A stretch of DNA of 64,000 bases from NCBI GenBank assembly GCA_017306865.1, contig JAFKHH010000014.1, forward strand, positions 186,001 through 250,000, written 5' to 3'. The DNA comes from Filimonas sp. (GTDB taxonomy: Bacteria > Bacteroidota > Bacteroidia > Chitinophagales > Chitinophagaceae). Position numbers and translations under genes: made by a program. Below are positions 9,149 to 18,457 of this stretch, in pieces. Each line of letters starts with the position of its first letter. The stretch's first letter is position 1. Under the pieces are notes generated by a model. It made no database searches. It was not told the origin of the DNA and saw only the letters and a list, made by a program, of their open reading frames with translations.

Positions 9149-9418
9149 GTATTGGAATGAAATAATTTTTACTGCATTTTTGATCACAGAGAGATAATCC
9201 AATACTACTATGAAACTGCTTACCCTTACATGTACAGCCCATACCCTATTTGCGTATTCAGCAATTTTCCGACAAGCACTTTTTACAGCTACAATTAATT
9301 ACAACACGATCTATTAATCATTCTTACTATACTCTATAGGTTACTTATGCCTATAGGCGATCCAATATCCTAGTCTTATTTTTCAAGTTCCATATCCTGC
9401 GATATGGAACTTTTTTTT
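9149..9418 (+). ncRNA. Possible untranslated RNA ending at an orphan terminator
   Basis: The 522-base gap 8945-9466 contains a second, very strong plus-strand terminator (9385-9418) although no plus-strand protein gene lies after the suf terminator. Upstream are two inverted pairs: GTATTGGA (9149-9156) with TCCAATAC (9198-9205), and CTATAGG (9334-9340) with CCTATAG (9350-9356). A 35-codon frame at 9210-9317 looks non-coding. No convincing promoter was found and the 5' end is a guess, so this is a weak call. Confidence 0.3.
9385..9418 (+). terminator. Strong intrinsic terminator without an assigned gene
   Basis: AAGTTCCATATC (9385-9396) pairs perfectly with 9401-9412 around the loop ctgc, and eight T follow. 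On the minus strand the T-run is missing, so it does not serve the gene ending at 9467. Confidence 0.8.
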
Positions 9419-9466
9419 ATGATTTTGCTGTTCTACATGCGCTGCACTAACATGTAGAACAGCGGT

Positions 9467-10801
9467 TTATTTTAGTGGCGCATATTCTGCAACATATCCG
9501 CTCGTTACTTTACCTATATACACATCGCGTTGCGCTTTATCAATCGTTCTGTCACCCGCTTCTGTGATCAGCAGTTTTGCTTCCGGCCGGGCATTTTTTA
9601 TCACATACACACGGTCTACTTCTACATCTGCATTTATCACGGTTTCTAATGCCCATGTTTCTCCTGCATTATCTGTTTTATAGACCTTAATGTTTTTCCC
9701 TGCGGGCTTATATATACGAAAGGAACGGGCGCCTGTTTTCTCAAATTCACGCGGATCGCGCAGCTCTCTGTCATCTGCATTAGGTTTATCTATTTGAGAG
9801 AACGTCCATTGCTTTCCTGTCCACGTGGCAGTACCGGGACCGCCGGCAACCTGGTTATCAAAATAGATGACAGGATCTCCGTTGTCACAATATTGTGCAG
9901 ACACTTGTAAGCCTGCCAGGTGACCTTTTTCCGGAATGCCGGTATCAAGCACCTGGCAATACTTGTCCATTTCTTCATTATCTATAGTCTCACCCAGGTC
10001 TTTCCCCTGCACATTGTACATGTGGTCATTAGCTGTATTGAGGTATGCATAATACACATTGCGCCCATAAGTAGCATGTGCATGCTTGCCTAACTTTTCT
10101 CCTGCTATGGTCCACGCTATGTGTACACGTGCAGGTTTGCCGTTCATAGCTGGCTGATAAGAAACTTTTCCATTATACACTTCGCACATGTTATCTGTAG
10201 TGCGTGGATGCGGGTCTATTACCATCTGGCGTTTCCAGGTTTTGCCATTGTCTGTTGATTTTACAAACTGGTATGGCCGGTCATCTTCATGCCCCTGGTT
10301 CTTTCTTGTATCCCTGTAAAACACATAAAAATTACCCTCAGTCGTAACTACAGGCGCAGGATACGACGCACGTTCCGCTTCGTTTATAAACTGATCTTTC
10401 CACTCGCCATCCACACTAAGTGGCCCTGGAGAGACAGCCATACGCATGGTAGAATTATGACACCCATAAAAAATATAGATCCTGTTGTCACATCCTTTCA
10501 ACATGCCCGGATAATTATGCTTATCTACAAAAGTGGATAGACCTACAGCCTTATCTGCACTCCATGTATTAGTAGTATGATCCAGCACTTTTATAATTGC
10601 CTGGCTGTTTGCCCCCATCCATGTTACAAATGTTTTATCTACACTTTTATCATAGAAGCCGATGGGTATAGGCCGCTGATCTGAGCGGATGTTTGCATCT
10701 TCGCTAATCTTGCTTACAAGAAATGTTTGCTGCGCTGTTGCCTGTACAAAACAGGATAGCAATACGATTAAAATGCTTGTACTATATAATTTTTGAAACA
10801 T
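9467..10801 (-). CDS. Secreted BNR-4 family protein, probable polysaccharide-degrading enzyme
   Basis: 444 residues with a signal peptide (MFQKLYSTSILIVLLSCFVQ, cut near ATAQQ). The body matches the BNR repeat-4 family (PF15892-type): HNYPGMLKGCDNRIYIFYGCHN, YPAPVVTTEGNFYVFYRDTR, KSTDNGKTWKRQ with an Asp-box, and ELRDPREF. Members form a seven-blade propeller and include polysaccharide lyases (PL24/25-like) and glycan hydrolases. It sits 9 bases downstream of a GH28-like gene on the same strand, so the pair probably acts on a pectic or ulvan-like polymer (inference). No SusC/SusD pair is present nearby. Confidence 0.75.
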   Translation of the reverse strand: MFQKLYSTSILIVLLSCFVQATAQQTFLVSKISEDANIRSDQRPIPIGFYDKSVDKTFVTWMGANSQAIIKVLDHTTNTWSADKAVGLSTFVDKHNYPGMLKGCDNRIYIFYGCHNSTMRMAVSPGPLSVDGEWKDQFINEAERASYPAPVVTTEGNFYVFYRDTRKNQGHEDDRPYQFVKSTDNGKTWKRQMVIDPHPRTTDNMCEVYNGKVSYQPAMNGKPARVHIAWTIAGEKLGKHAHATYGRNVYYAYLNTANDHMYNVQGKDLGETIDNEEMDKYCQVLDTGIPEKGHLAGLQVSAQYCDNGDPVIYFDNQVAGGPGTATWTGKQWTFSQIDKPNADDRELRDPREFEKTGARSFRIYKPAGKNIKVYKTDNAGETWALETVINADVEVDRVYVIKNARPEAKLLITEAGDRTIDKAQRDVYIGKVTSGYVAEYAPLK

Positions 10802-10810
10802 ATCCGGTTT

Positions 10811-12550
10811 TTATATACGTGATTGTAAAGCGCGCTCCTTAGCGCCATTTTTAAACACAGCTACTTGTGTAGCTTTACGTAAGTCACCTCCATCAATAAA
10901 AATTCCATCAGAAGTATCTCCTTCTATGGTTACAAAATTTTTGGCCTCACTGCGCACTTTCGTTGCTGTGAATACAATGTCGGTACAGGCTGCAAGATTG
11001 ACCAATTCTGAATGTGCATTACCCTGGGCAACTAACCCTGTTATGGATGCGTCATGCACATTGTCAAAAATAACTGCCGGCCTGTAATCCTGCTGCTCTA
11101 CAGTAAAGCGTACGTTTTGCATTACCAGCCCTTTTACATTACGTGCATACATGCCATATGCAGGAGGGCCCACCGGCGCCTCTTTCCATACTCCAAAATA
11201 TTCGCTGACCACTTGCGGTATATTTCTTTTGGCAGCCAGTTCCGCAGAACCTCCACCTACATAAATAACCTGTATGTCTGTAAAGCTGATATTTTCCAGG
11301 AAAAAATTATTAATGCCATTGAGTGAAATACATGAATATTGTTCACCATCAAAAGGCTTTACATCGAATGGAATGTCTGCGTGGTTAATTGGTTGCTTTA
11401 CAACTGTTGCCCTGATGTTATTAAAAGAAAGATTCCGTACAAAAGAAGGTGCAGCATCTGCGCTGTCCGTTTTACTTCCGCTAAACCCAATGCTGATAGG
11501 CCCTGTAACGTTTTGCATAATAATATTGGAGAAGGTGATATTCTGTATGCGCGCTTTGCCGGAACTTATCTTTATAGGACAACCATACGTTTCATAAATA
11601 ATGCAGTTAGACACTGTAATGTTTTGCGCATCTCCCCCGCCAAACCTAAACACTGACCACCTGGTACTGAAAGTACAATTAACAACAGTTACAAATTGAT
11701 TGCTGCCAAACAAGGCACAGGCATCGTCCTGGCAGGCGACATCGCAGTTCGTAATGTGTACATATTTACTATCGTTAAAATGAAAACCGTCATTGTTTTT
11801 ATTTACCCGATTATAAATGCGTACACCATCGAGGTTCACTCTTGTACATTTTAATATACGGAAACAGTGGTAGGCGCTTTTGGTAAAAAAAGTGTCGCGC
11901 ACTAGTATATTGGTGCAATTATAAAAGATGATGAGATGCGGCCTGTCAAAGTATCCGCCGCCTTTTGAATTCGGTCCTGTGTTATCCCCCTGCCCTGTAT
12001 AAAAGCTGGTACCATTTCCATCTATCGTCCCTCTCCCATCTATGGAGATATTATCTGCATTCGCAGCATATAGAAGCACAACATTGCCGTTACCAGCAGG
12101 CACACCCTCCCCGCTTTTATAGTCTTCCCGCCTTGCACTTCCCTGCAACTTGCCTTGCACAGTAAGATGCAGGTTAACGTTGGTTTTCAACGCGATTGTA
12201 CCAATGATGAATGTGCCGGTTGGAACCAGCACAGTGCCGCCATTGTCAGCCGCACACTTATCTATAGCAGCCTGCACGGCTACTGTGTCTATAGTAGTAC
12301 CATCACCCTTTGCGCCAAAATCTCTAATGTTATATACACCACCTGCTCCAGTCTTACCCGTCTCTTCCCATCGTGGAGCGGCACTTACACGGCTACCGAT
12401 CATTCCTGCACCTATTGCAGCTATTGCCGGTACAGTTATTTTCTCCAGCCATTTGCGGCGGGAACAGGATTCTTCGTTGTAAAACGATGCGGATAAGTCT
12501 TCAGCTCCCGGTAATGCATCTTCCTCCTGCATTGCAGTTTTCTTTTTCAT
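10811..12550 (-). CDS. Tat-exported GH28-like right-handed beta-helix glycosidase
   Basis: About 579 residues from the ATG at 12550 (a GTG two codons earlier is less likely). After a charged leader, SRRKWLEKITVPAIAAIGAG fits a twin-arginine signal. Mature start YNIRDFGAKGDGTTIDTVAVQ is the pectate-lyase-3/GH28 N-terminus. NNDGFHFND and CQDDACALFG correspond to the GH28 NTD and DD acids, but the usual GHG segment reads FRFGGGDA, so the active site is divergent. A role in polygalacturonan or rhamnogalacturonan breakdown is likely, exact linkage unknown. It is the first gene of the operon with the BNR-4 gene. Confidence 0.75.
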   Translation of the reverse strand: MKKKTAMQEEDALPGAEDLSASFYNEESCSRRKWLEKITVPAIAAIGAGMIGSRVSAAPRWEETGKTGAGGVYNIRDFGAKGDGTTIDTVAVQAAIDKCAADNGGTVLVPTGTFIIGTIALKTNVNLHLTVQGKLQGSARREDYKSGEGVPAGNGNVVLLYAANADNISIDGRGTIDGNGTSFYTGQGDNTGPNSKGGGYFDRPHLIIFYNCTNILVRDTFFTKSAYHCFRILKCTRVNLDGVRIYNRVNKNNDGFHFNDSKYVHITNCDVACQDDACALFGSNQFVTVVNCTFSTRWSVFRFGGGDAQNITVSNCIIYETYGCPIKISSGKARIQNITFSNIIMQNVTGPISIGFSGSKTDSADAAPSFVRNLSFNNIRATVVKQPINHADIPFDVKPFDGEQYSCISLNGINNFFLENISFTDIQVIYVGGGSAELAAKRNIPQVVSEYFGVWKEAPVGPPAYGMYARNVKGLVMQNVRFTVEQQDYRPAVIFDNVHDASITGLVAQGNAHSELVNLAACTDIVFTATKVRSEAKNFVTIEGDTSDGIFIDGGDLRKATQVAVFKNGAKERALQSRI

Positions 12551-12594
12551 AAACACTGATTTATACTATTATAAATGCAGCTATTTTCCGGGAC

Positions 12595-12624
12595 ACAAGC
12601 TAATGATGAGAAATTGTCAGGCAA
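12595..12624 (-). promoter_or_regulatory. Predicted promoter of the GH28/BNR-4 operon
   Basis: On the minus strand TTG (12622-12624), 19 bases, then TAGCTTGT (12595-12602), seven of eight bases of the TAnnTTTG element. The ATG is 44 bases downstream. The remainder of 12551-12705 shows nothing else. Confidence 0.55.
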
Positions 12625-12705
12625 TCGGATCTTGCAGCAATTAAAGATAAGCACAGTAACAGTAGAAGACTTTATATAGGCGATATAGCTGAATAGTAAG
12701 CTAAT

Positions 12706-13221
12706 CTATGAGACGGCATTTATGCGGCCCGCAGAAGCTATCCTGGATGCTATCCAAACGAGTATTACCCACCCGATCAGCATAAACTTCAGTATGGATA
12801 TGGAGCGTGCAGACTCATAGTAAGGATTGGTAGCGAACTCCTGGATGTTGCGCAGGACAATGCCATTTTCAATGCCATCCAAAATGCCCGCCAGTACAGC
12901 AATCCAGACATTCATTTTCAATATGGATCTCAATAATCTATTCTGCTCTAACTGCGCTCTTCTGTGAGAGTATAATACCAGCAGGAATACGTAAAATATG
13001 ATGAAGAAAAAATCCAGCGTCGTATTGTACACGACCAGCGGAAGCAGGTGTAGGCGATTCCACTCCTGTAGTATAACATCTATCCGGCTGCGTGGAGCGA
13101 ACTGTATGGAAAGGATACTATAGTGTGTACCTGAATGAACAAACTGAATGGCATGATAGATAAATGCTATCACGCAAATAAGAAAGCCTGTGATCAAAAC
13201 TAAAGTCACTTTTCTCATCAT
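12706..13221 (-). CDS. Membrane protein of unknown function
   Basis: About 171 residues from the ATG at 13221 (MMRKVTLVLITGF). A longer frame reaches 13284 but its extra N-terminus is not membrane-like. Four hydrophobic segments are visible: VTLVLITGFLICVIAFIYHA, TTLDFFFIIFYVFLLVLY, NVWIAVLAGILDGIENG and FMLIGWVILVWIAS. The layout suggests a four-helix inner-membrane protein. I do not recognise the family. It points away from the LruC gene. Confidence 0.65.
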   Translation of the reverse strand: MMRKVTLVLITGFLICVIAFIYHAIQFVHSGTHYSILSIQFAPRSRIDVILQEWNRLHLLPLVVYNTTLDFFFIIFYVFLLVLYSHRRAQLEQNRLLRSILKMNVWIAVLAGILDGIENGIVLRNIQEFATNPYYESARSISILKFMLIGWVILVWIASRIASAGRINAVS

Positions 13222-13566
13222 AATTGAAAAAAATTCCACTTGTGGAATACTGCCTGATACAATTACGTTAACCACAAAACCCACAAAGACTTCATAAGCT
13301 ATACAAGGCTCTCCCTTGAGAGATACCCTTTCCGTCTTTATGGTTAGACACTTAGCTTAATCGTATTGGAATGCGTTCCACAAGCCACTATATTACGGTT
13401 AAAACATTATCGGGGTTACCTGCCACAAAGTACTTCCTGAAAATAACTTATAAAAAAAGAGATACGGTTAATTTTGTTTTAAGTTGCCCTCTATTTTATT
13501 TTAACATTTGAAAATCTTCTAATCGGCATTTAAGTCATTAAACTAACACCCCCCTAAAGGCGTTAT

Positions 13567-13574
13567 TACTTTTG
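13567..13574 (+). promoter_or_regulatory. -7 element (TACTTTTG) of the LruC gene; gap 13222-13592
   Basis: TACTTTTG matches TAnnTTTG in full and lies 18 bases before the ATG, giving a very short leader. No clear TTG at the -33 position. The remaining ~340 bases of the gap hold a CTCTC ccttGAGAG hairpin near 13310 and otherwise nothing I can assign. Confidence 0.5.
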
Positions 13575-13592
13575 CATCATAAATCTTGATTG

Positions 13593-15638
13593 ATGAAAAA
13601 GTTACTTCCACTACTAGTTGCAACACTCGCTATACTTACAGTAGCATGCAAAAAAAATGCCGACAGCTCTCCTAATCCTGAACCGCCGGCAAACAAAATT
13701 GCACCAGATGGTTTTACTTTCAAGACAACGAAAGATATTACTTTATCTGTGCGGTTGCAAGCACCGGACAACAAAGCAATTGCGGGTGTACCTGTAAATA
13801 TATACACCAGGGCATTGCAGGCCGGAGAGACCGGAAGCCCTTTATTTACAGCAGTTACAGACGCCAACGGTAGTATTAATACTACAATATCTATCCCTTC
13901 TTACCTCGACACGTTGTATGTAGACCCTGCTTATACCGGCCTGATGCGTTTTGCAAAAGCATATATTAGCGGTACAACACTTACTGCAACTATTGGTGGC
14001 TCTGCGGGCTACGGAGGTAATGTAGTTGCAACAGGCAACAGAACATCAATCGTATCCCAACACAGCGCATACAAAGACCCGGCGAAATTTGTCTACATGG
14101 GTGCATATGACCTCACCGGACGCCCATTATATCTTGAAAGCACCGATGCTATTTCCAGTAAACTGCTTTCTTATATCAATGCTTCTTTACCGGAAGGAAA
14201 AGATCTGCGCACTACACACCCTTCTTATTTATCACAATCAGTACCCAGTAACCTGACTATAACGGCTACTGCCGATGTATGGGTCACATTTGTATCCGAA
14301 GGAGCTGACTATCGCAACTCAATCGGTTATTATACATACCCTACCAACAAACCGCCAACCGATGGTGGCGATATTGATACCGTACGTTATGTATTTCCCA
14401 ACGCGTCCTTATATGGAAGTGGTGGAGGTATGCGCAGCGGCGATAAAGTAAAACTAGGTCGCTTTCCCGCAGGCACTACCATTGGCTTTACGTTGCTACA
14501 AGATGCATGGAACGGATATGCTGTTTCTACTTCAGGAGCTAAATTTTACTCTGACCCGCAATTGAACCCGGAAACGTCTGCAAGCCTTCAAAAGCATTCC
14601 GTGGTGTTGAATGATGCAGAAGACAACCTGTTTGTGATCGGCTTTGAAGATATGAACCGTTCTTCTTCATCATGCGACCATGACTTTAATGATGTTGTAT
14701 TATATGCAACAACTAACCCGGTATCTGCTGTTTCTACAACCAGTATGTCGCCTATCGATACGCCTAAGGATACAGATGGCGATGGTGTGTCTGATGTGTT
14801 TGACCAGTTCCCTACAGATGCTACACGCGCATATATCAATTACTACCCGTCATCTACAACGTATGCAACACTGGCATTCGAAGACTCATGGCCGAAAGTT
14901 GGTGATTATGACATGAATGATTTATTAGTGAATTATCAATACCGTTTTATCAGCAATGCGTCTAACAATGTGGTAGAGTTATATGGCAACTTTGCCGTAG
15001 GCGCAGCAGGCGCTACTTTTAAAAATGGATTTGGTGTTCAATTCCCTTTTGCGGCATCTACAGTTAAGCAGGCGACAGGGCAGAAATTTATCAGCAGTTA
15101 CATTACACTTGCATCCAATGGTGTAGAAGCAGGACAAAGCAAAGCAGTGATCATTCCTTTTGACAACCATGAAGCATTGATCACCAACTATGCTGGCGCG
15201 TATTTCATCAACACAAAAAATGAATTACCTAAGGTAACAGGTGATACGGCAAAGATGTATGTACAGTTCACATCACCCATCTCTACATCTACGCTGGGTA
15301 CAGCACCATTCAATCCGTTCCTTATCAGCAACCTGCGCAGAGGATATGAAGTACACTTGCCGGGTAATCTTCCTACAGATAAGGCAACCACCACCTTATT
15401 TGGCACAGACGATGATGCATCTAAACCATCATCCGGCATTTACTATGTATCTAAGAATAACTGGCCGTGGGCCATCAGTTTCCCTGGTGCCTTTACTTAT
15501 CCACTGGAGACAAATAGTATCAGCAGTGCTTACCTGCACTTCCTTGACTGGGCTGCAAGCAATGGCACGCAGTACACAGACTGGTATAGTAATACTTCAT
15601 CCGGCTACAGGAATACGTCCAACCTGTACACAAAATAA
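13593..15638 (+). CDS. LruC domain-containing lipoprotein (DUF4114/DUF4842)
   Basis: 681 residues. A lipoprotein signal with lipobox LTVAC places C19 as the lipidated residue, so it is probably on the cell surface or outer membrane. A beta-sandwich-like segment (about 45-100, VRLQAPDNKAIAGVPVNIYT) is followed by a DUF4114-like region with CDHDFNDVVLYAT, an acidic calcium-type loop DTDGDGVSDVFDQFP, and a DUF4842 region starting EDSWPKVGDYDMNDLLVNY. LruC proteins are widespread in Bacteroidetes and of unknown function; the repeated Asp motifs suggest calcium binding. Single-gene transcript, with promoter and terminator at either side. Confidence 0.88.
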   Translation: MKKLLPLLVATLAILTVACKKNADSSPNPEPPANKIAPDGFTFKTTKDITLSVRLQAPDNKAIAGVPVNIYTRALQAGETGSPLFTAVTDANGSINTTISIPSYLDTLYVDPAYTGLMRFAKAYISGTTLTATIGGSAGYGGNVVATGNRTSIVSQHSAYKDPAKFVYMGAYDLTGRPLYLESTDAISSKLLSYINASLPEGKDLRTTHPSYLSQSVPSNLTITATADVWVTFVSEGADYRNSIGYYTYPTNKPPTDGGDIDTVRYVFPNASLYGSGGGMRSGDKVKLGRFPAGTTIGFTLLQDAWNGYAVSTSGAKFYSDPQLNPETSASLQKHSVVLNDAEDNLFVIGFEDMNRSSSSCDHDFNDVVLYATTNPVSAVSTTSMSPIDTPKDTDGDGVSDVFDQFPTDATRAYINYYPSSTTYATLAFEDSWPKVGDYDMNDLLVNYQYRFISNASNNVVELYGNFAVGAAGATFKNGFGVQFPFAASTVKQATGQKFISSYITLASNGVEAGQSKAVIIPFDNHEALITNYAGAYFINTKNELPKVTGDTAKMYVQFTSPISTSTLGTAPFNPFLISNLRRGYEVHLPGNLPTDKATTTLFGTDDDASKPSSGIYYVSKNNWPWAISFPGAFTYPLETNSISSAYLHFLDWAASNGTQYTDWYSNTSSGYRNTSNLYTK

Positions 15639-15665
15639 ATAGAAGAAAAACCAATAATAATAAAG

Positions 15666-15695
15666 AGGCTGTCCCGAAAGTGGCGGCCTTTTTTT
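15666..15695 (+). terminator. Intrinsic terminator after the LruC gene
   Basis: AGGCTGTC (15666-15673) pairs, with two G-U pairs, with GGCGGCCT (15682-15689), and seven T follow. Confidence 0.7.
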
Positions 15696-15704
15696 ATTAC
15701 GTAA

Positions 15705-15870
15705 ATGTGAATCGTGAATGGTCACAAAACCTATAAGGTTTTAAAAACCTTATAGGTTTCCTACCCTCTGTGATCTCTGCGCTTCCTTTGCGATATAATA
15801 ACGCAGAGGCCATAGAGGAAACGCAGAGCACGCAAAGGCCCATTCACGATTATCGATTCACGACTCACGT
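15705..15870. repeat. Nested palindromes in the 671-base gap 15639-16309
   Basis: An outer pair (ttacgt...gtgaatcgtgaatgg at 15697-15721 against ccattcacgat...gattcac at 15840-15867) encloses a 16-base perfect hairpin, 15727-15742 with 15744-15759 (AAACCTATAAGGTTTT), and a ctctgcg/cgcagag pair. A related outer palindrome is at 44117-44255. The rest of the gap to 16309 is low-complexity caaatttcaaat and attgtt tracts with no gene. Confidence 0.7.
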
Positions 15871-16309
15871 AAATAAAAAAGAGGCAAGTACGCAGGAGAT
15901 CAAGCCCGGTTCTTACCCCGTAATAAAGCTTTAAGAGTGAGGTTAACTCAACTACAAAATGCGACACCTATACTGCATAACTGTTTCTCCACCGCTTCGC
16001 CCTTACCAGACGTGCTAAGGCCCTTACAGCCTTCGCTTCAATTAACAATAGAAATACATATACCAAATAAGTAAGATAAAGTTACAATTCATAAAAGGCT
16101 TTGTCAAGCGGAATTTGAAAATTGTTACATTGTTTAATGGTTATATTGTCAAATCGTTGAAGATACATCCGCCAGATATTCCATATCTCACTTAGAAGAT
16201 TCCTATCTTCTTGCTTATGCAGATATTCCATATCTATGCCCCAAACAATGTAACCATTCAACAATATATCCAATCAACAACACTTCATTTCAAATATCAA
16301 ATTTCAAAT

Positions 16310-18457
16310 TCACTTCTTCACCCGAATACTATCTATTTCAACATAATACGGCAACGATGCATCTCCAATAACATATTGCCCGTTGTGTATCAGCACAAAC
16401 GTTCCGCCTTTGTACACCCCACCTAAATATTCCAACCCTACAAGATCGCCCAGGCTAAGTGCATTATCTGCATTGGTATCCCGGATTACTTTTTCAAGAT
16501 CTTTCCGCATCTGCTGCATCTGTGTGCCATAAAACTTATCATACACCTGTTGCGCCTCCTGCTTCTGCCAGTTTTGCGGAGCTGCAGATTTCATAGCGCC
16601 TTCCGTAACACGCTTTGCTTTCAACCCACCTGTGCCACCTGTAGCCATCATTCCCTGCGTTTTGTTAAACGAGTTAATAACCCCCATATATGCAGCCGTA
16701 TCATTTAAAATACGTGTTACGTCTGCCGGTGTTGCGTAAGAAGTCTGTTGTAACTTAATGCGCAGTTCATCAAATTTTGGAAACTTCAGATTAAAGTTTA
16801 CAATCTTGTTTTGCGGATCGTTGACAAAGTAATTCAGGTTAGCAATAAATGCGTTCTTGAATTTGTCGTACGAATCTTTTACCGGCGCTTTGTTCGGACT
16901 TCCTACCTGTAACTTCAACACCTGGATAGGAATATCCTGCTCCCTGATCTGGGACGTGCATTTCTCATACGCCTGGCCAACAGACAATCCTAAATGCCCC
17001 TCTATCCTGAAAAAGTTATATAATGAAATATTCAAGTCCATTATTTGCATAGGGAGGCTGGCATAATAATTAAAGATCGTTTCCCGGTGCGTGCCAAGTG
17101 TCTGCGCATTCCAGAAACCTAATCCGTTTGCACCATCTACCGGCGCATCATAGTAGTAAGGAACAGCCTTCTCTCCTAAAGGCACATGCGGCTCTTTGGA
17201 TGGAATAAATTTAATAGCGCCGGTCTGTGAGCCACCTATCGACACGCCAATCCTTCCCGCCAGCGGTGCGCTTTCAAGAAAAAGTGTGATCAATGCAACA
17301 ATACGTTCATGCAATTTTCTCAAATGATATAACCCGTACTTCAACCCTTCCGGTTTCTTTGCACTTAACCAGTAGTAACGATATTTATCCGGTACAGCCC
17401 CGGTATCGTTCATATTTGCCATAACCAGTATGCGGCCAATACGGCTATGTGAATAGACCGGGTATTTCTCTGCAAAGTCATTGAAATAAGTAATGTATTC
17501 ATTCACAGCCTGCGAAAGATCTGCTGTGAATCCCAGATAATATTCACAATAGGCGTTTGATGGCGGCACTATATTTTTCAATCTTGCCAGCGCTACATCC
17601 ATCGATGTTTTATCAATATAACCAGCAGAGTTGTTACTGATCTGCTGTACGCTTGTTACGAGTGCTGCTACACTATCTGTGTATGCAGTTTTAATTTTTG
17701 CATACAATGCAGATTCTCCCGTTGTCTGTCCTATTTTTTGAATCCGCTTCGTATGCACCAAGGGTATAGATTGCAACATACTGTTAAGCGAGTCCAGCAA
17801 AGTAAGCGGTACAAGGAGGAAGCGCGTTTTCAGGTTACGCTCAGTTCCCTTCTCATTACAATCACCCTGCTCACACTTGCCCTGCTGCAAATCATAAATA
17901 TCTGCAAATGCAACTAAAGCATATTTGCTCAATGAAGCAGTAGTTATACTATTTATACCTTGTATATTTCGTTTGTCCTCCGCTACATCCGGCTTACTTA
18001 TAAACAGCTCAATACAATTGATCTTTTCAATAGTTGCGTCATCTATCACATTCTCATCTTCATCTACAAACTCATTTACATCATCCAGGTGCGCAGTGAT
18101 CAGTTGCCTGTAGCAATGTTTATCAGTCTTCTTTATAGTTACTTTAAAAAAATTTCCTTCTGTTGTTGCATAGCGCAGCGTTACCGGATCTTTCTCACAC
18201 ATACAGTATCCGGGTGTCTGCAACAGGTATCCTTCTATGGAGAGTCCATACCCCGGCACTAACTGAATACCGGTAGTCAACCCCGCAGCGCTTGTAACCG
18301 TTACCTGGTTCAGGCCATGTATGATGCCATTACCGATCGCCATCGCACGTGTAGCACGCTCCTGGTGTTCGAGATACTGTGTGGTATCATTCAGGTTCCC
18401 ACTTGTCAGAAACTGGTCTGGCATGTAAACCGGGTAATGTGTAATACTTGTTTCCAT
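16310..18457 (-). CDS. eCIS-associated protein of unknown function (715 aa)
   Basis: The most downstream gene of the minus-strand injection-system arm. The N-terminus (YMPDQFLTSGNLNDTTQYL, HQERATRAMAIGNGIIHGLN, PGYGLSIEGYLLQ) fits, from memory, a pattern seen in proteins next to eCIS baseplate genes, of the form LTxxxLN..yLeeQ.R.tR..aiG.Gi..Gl. The middle and C-terminus are unlike anything I recognise; the last ~50 residues (LGLSLGDLVGLEYLGGVYKGG-like) form a compact beta-rich tail. No signal peptide. A structural role at the baseplate periphery or in fibres or a cage is plausible (inference). A repeat cluster of 509 bases separates it from the baseplate gene upstream. Confidence 0.6.
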   Translation of the reverse strand: METSITHYPVYMPDQFLTSGNLNDTTQYLEHQERATRAMAIGNGIIHGLNQVTVTSAAGLTTGIQLVPGYGLSIEGYLLQTPGYCMCEKDPVTLRYATTEGNFFKVTIKKTDKHCYRQLITAHLDDVNEFVDEDENVIDDATIEKINCIELFISKPDVAEDKRNIQGINSITTASLSKYALVAFADIYDLQQGKCEQGDCNEKGTERNLKTRFLLVPLTLLDSLNSMLQSIPLVHTKRIQKIGQTTGESALYAKIKTAYTDSVAALVTSVQQISNNSAGYIDKTSMDVALARLKNIVPPSNAYCEYYLGFTADLSQAVNEYITYFNDFAEKYPVYSHSRIGRILVMANMNDTGAVPDKYRYYWLSAKKPEGLKYGLYHLRKLHERIVALITLFLESAPLAGRIGVSIGGSQTGAIKFIPSKEPHVPLGEKAVPYYYDAPVDGANGLGFWNAQTLGTHRETIFNYYASLPMQIMDLNISLYNFFRIEGHLGLSVGQAYEKCTSQIREQDIPIQVLKLQVGSPNKAPVKDSYDKFKNAFIANLNYFVNDPQNKIVNFNLKFPKFDELRIKLQQTSYATPADVTRILNDTAAYMGVINSFNKTQGMMATGGTGGLKAKRVTEGAMKSAAPQNWQKQEAQQVYDKFYGTQMQQMRKDLEKVIRDTNADNALSLGDLVGLEYLGGVYKGGTFVLIHNGQYVIGDASLPYYVEIDSIRVKK

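Noticed and set aside
9210-9317. 35-codon frame before the orphan terminator
   Set aside because: Composition is not protein-like and it ends well before the terminator; treated as part of a possible RNA region.
15705-15870. Riboswitch in the nested palindrome
   Set aside because: It is downstream of a terminator and matches an intergenic repeat seen at 44117; no gene follows on that strand.
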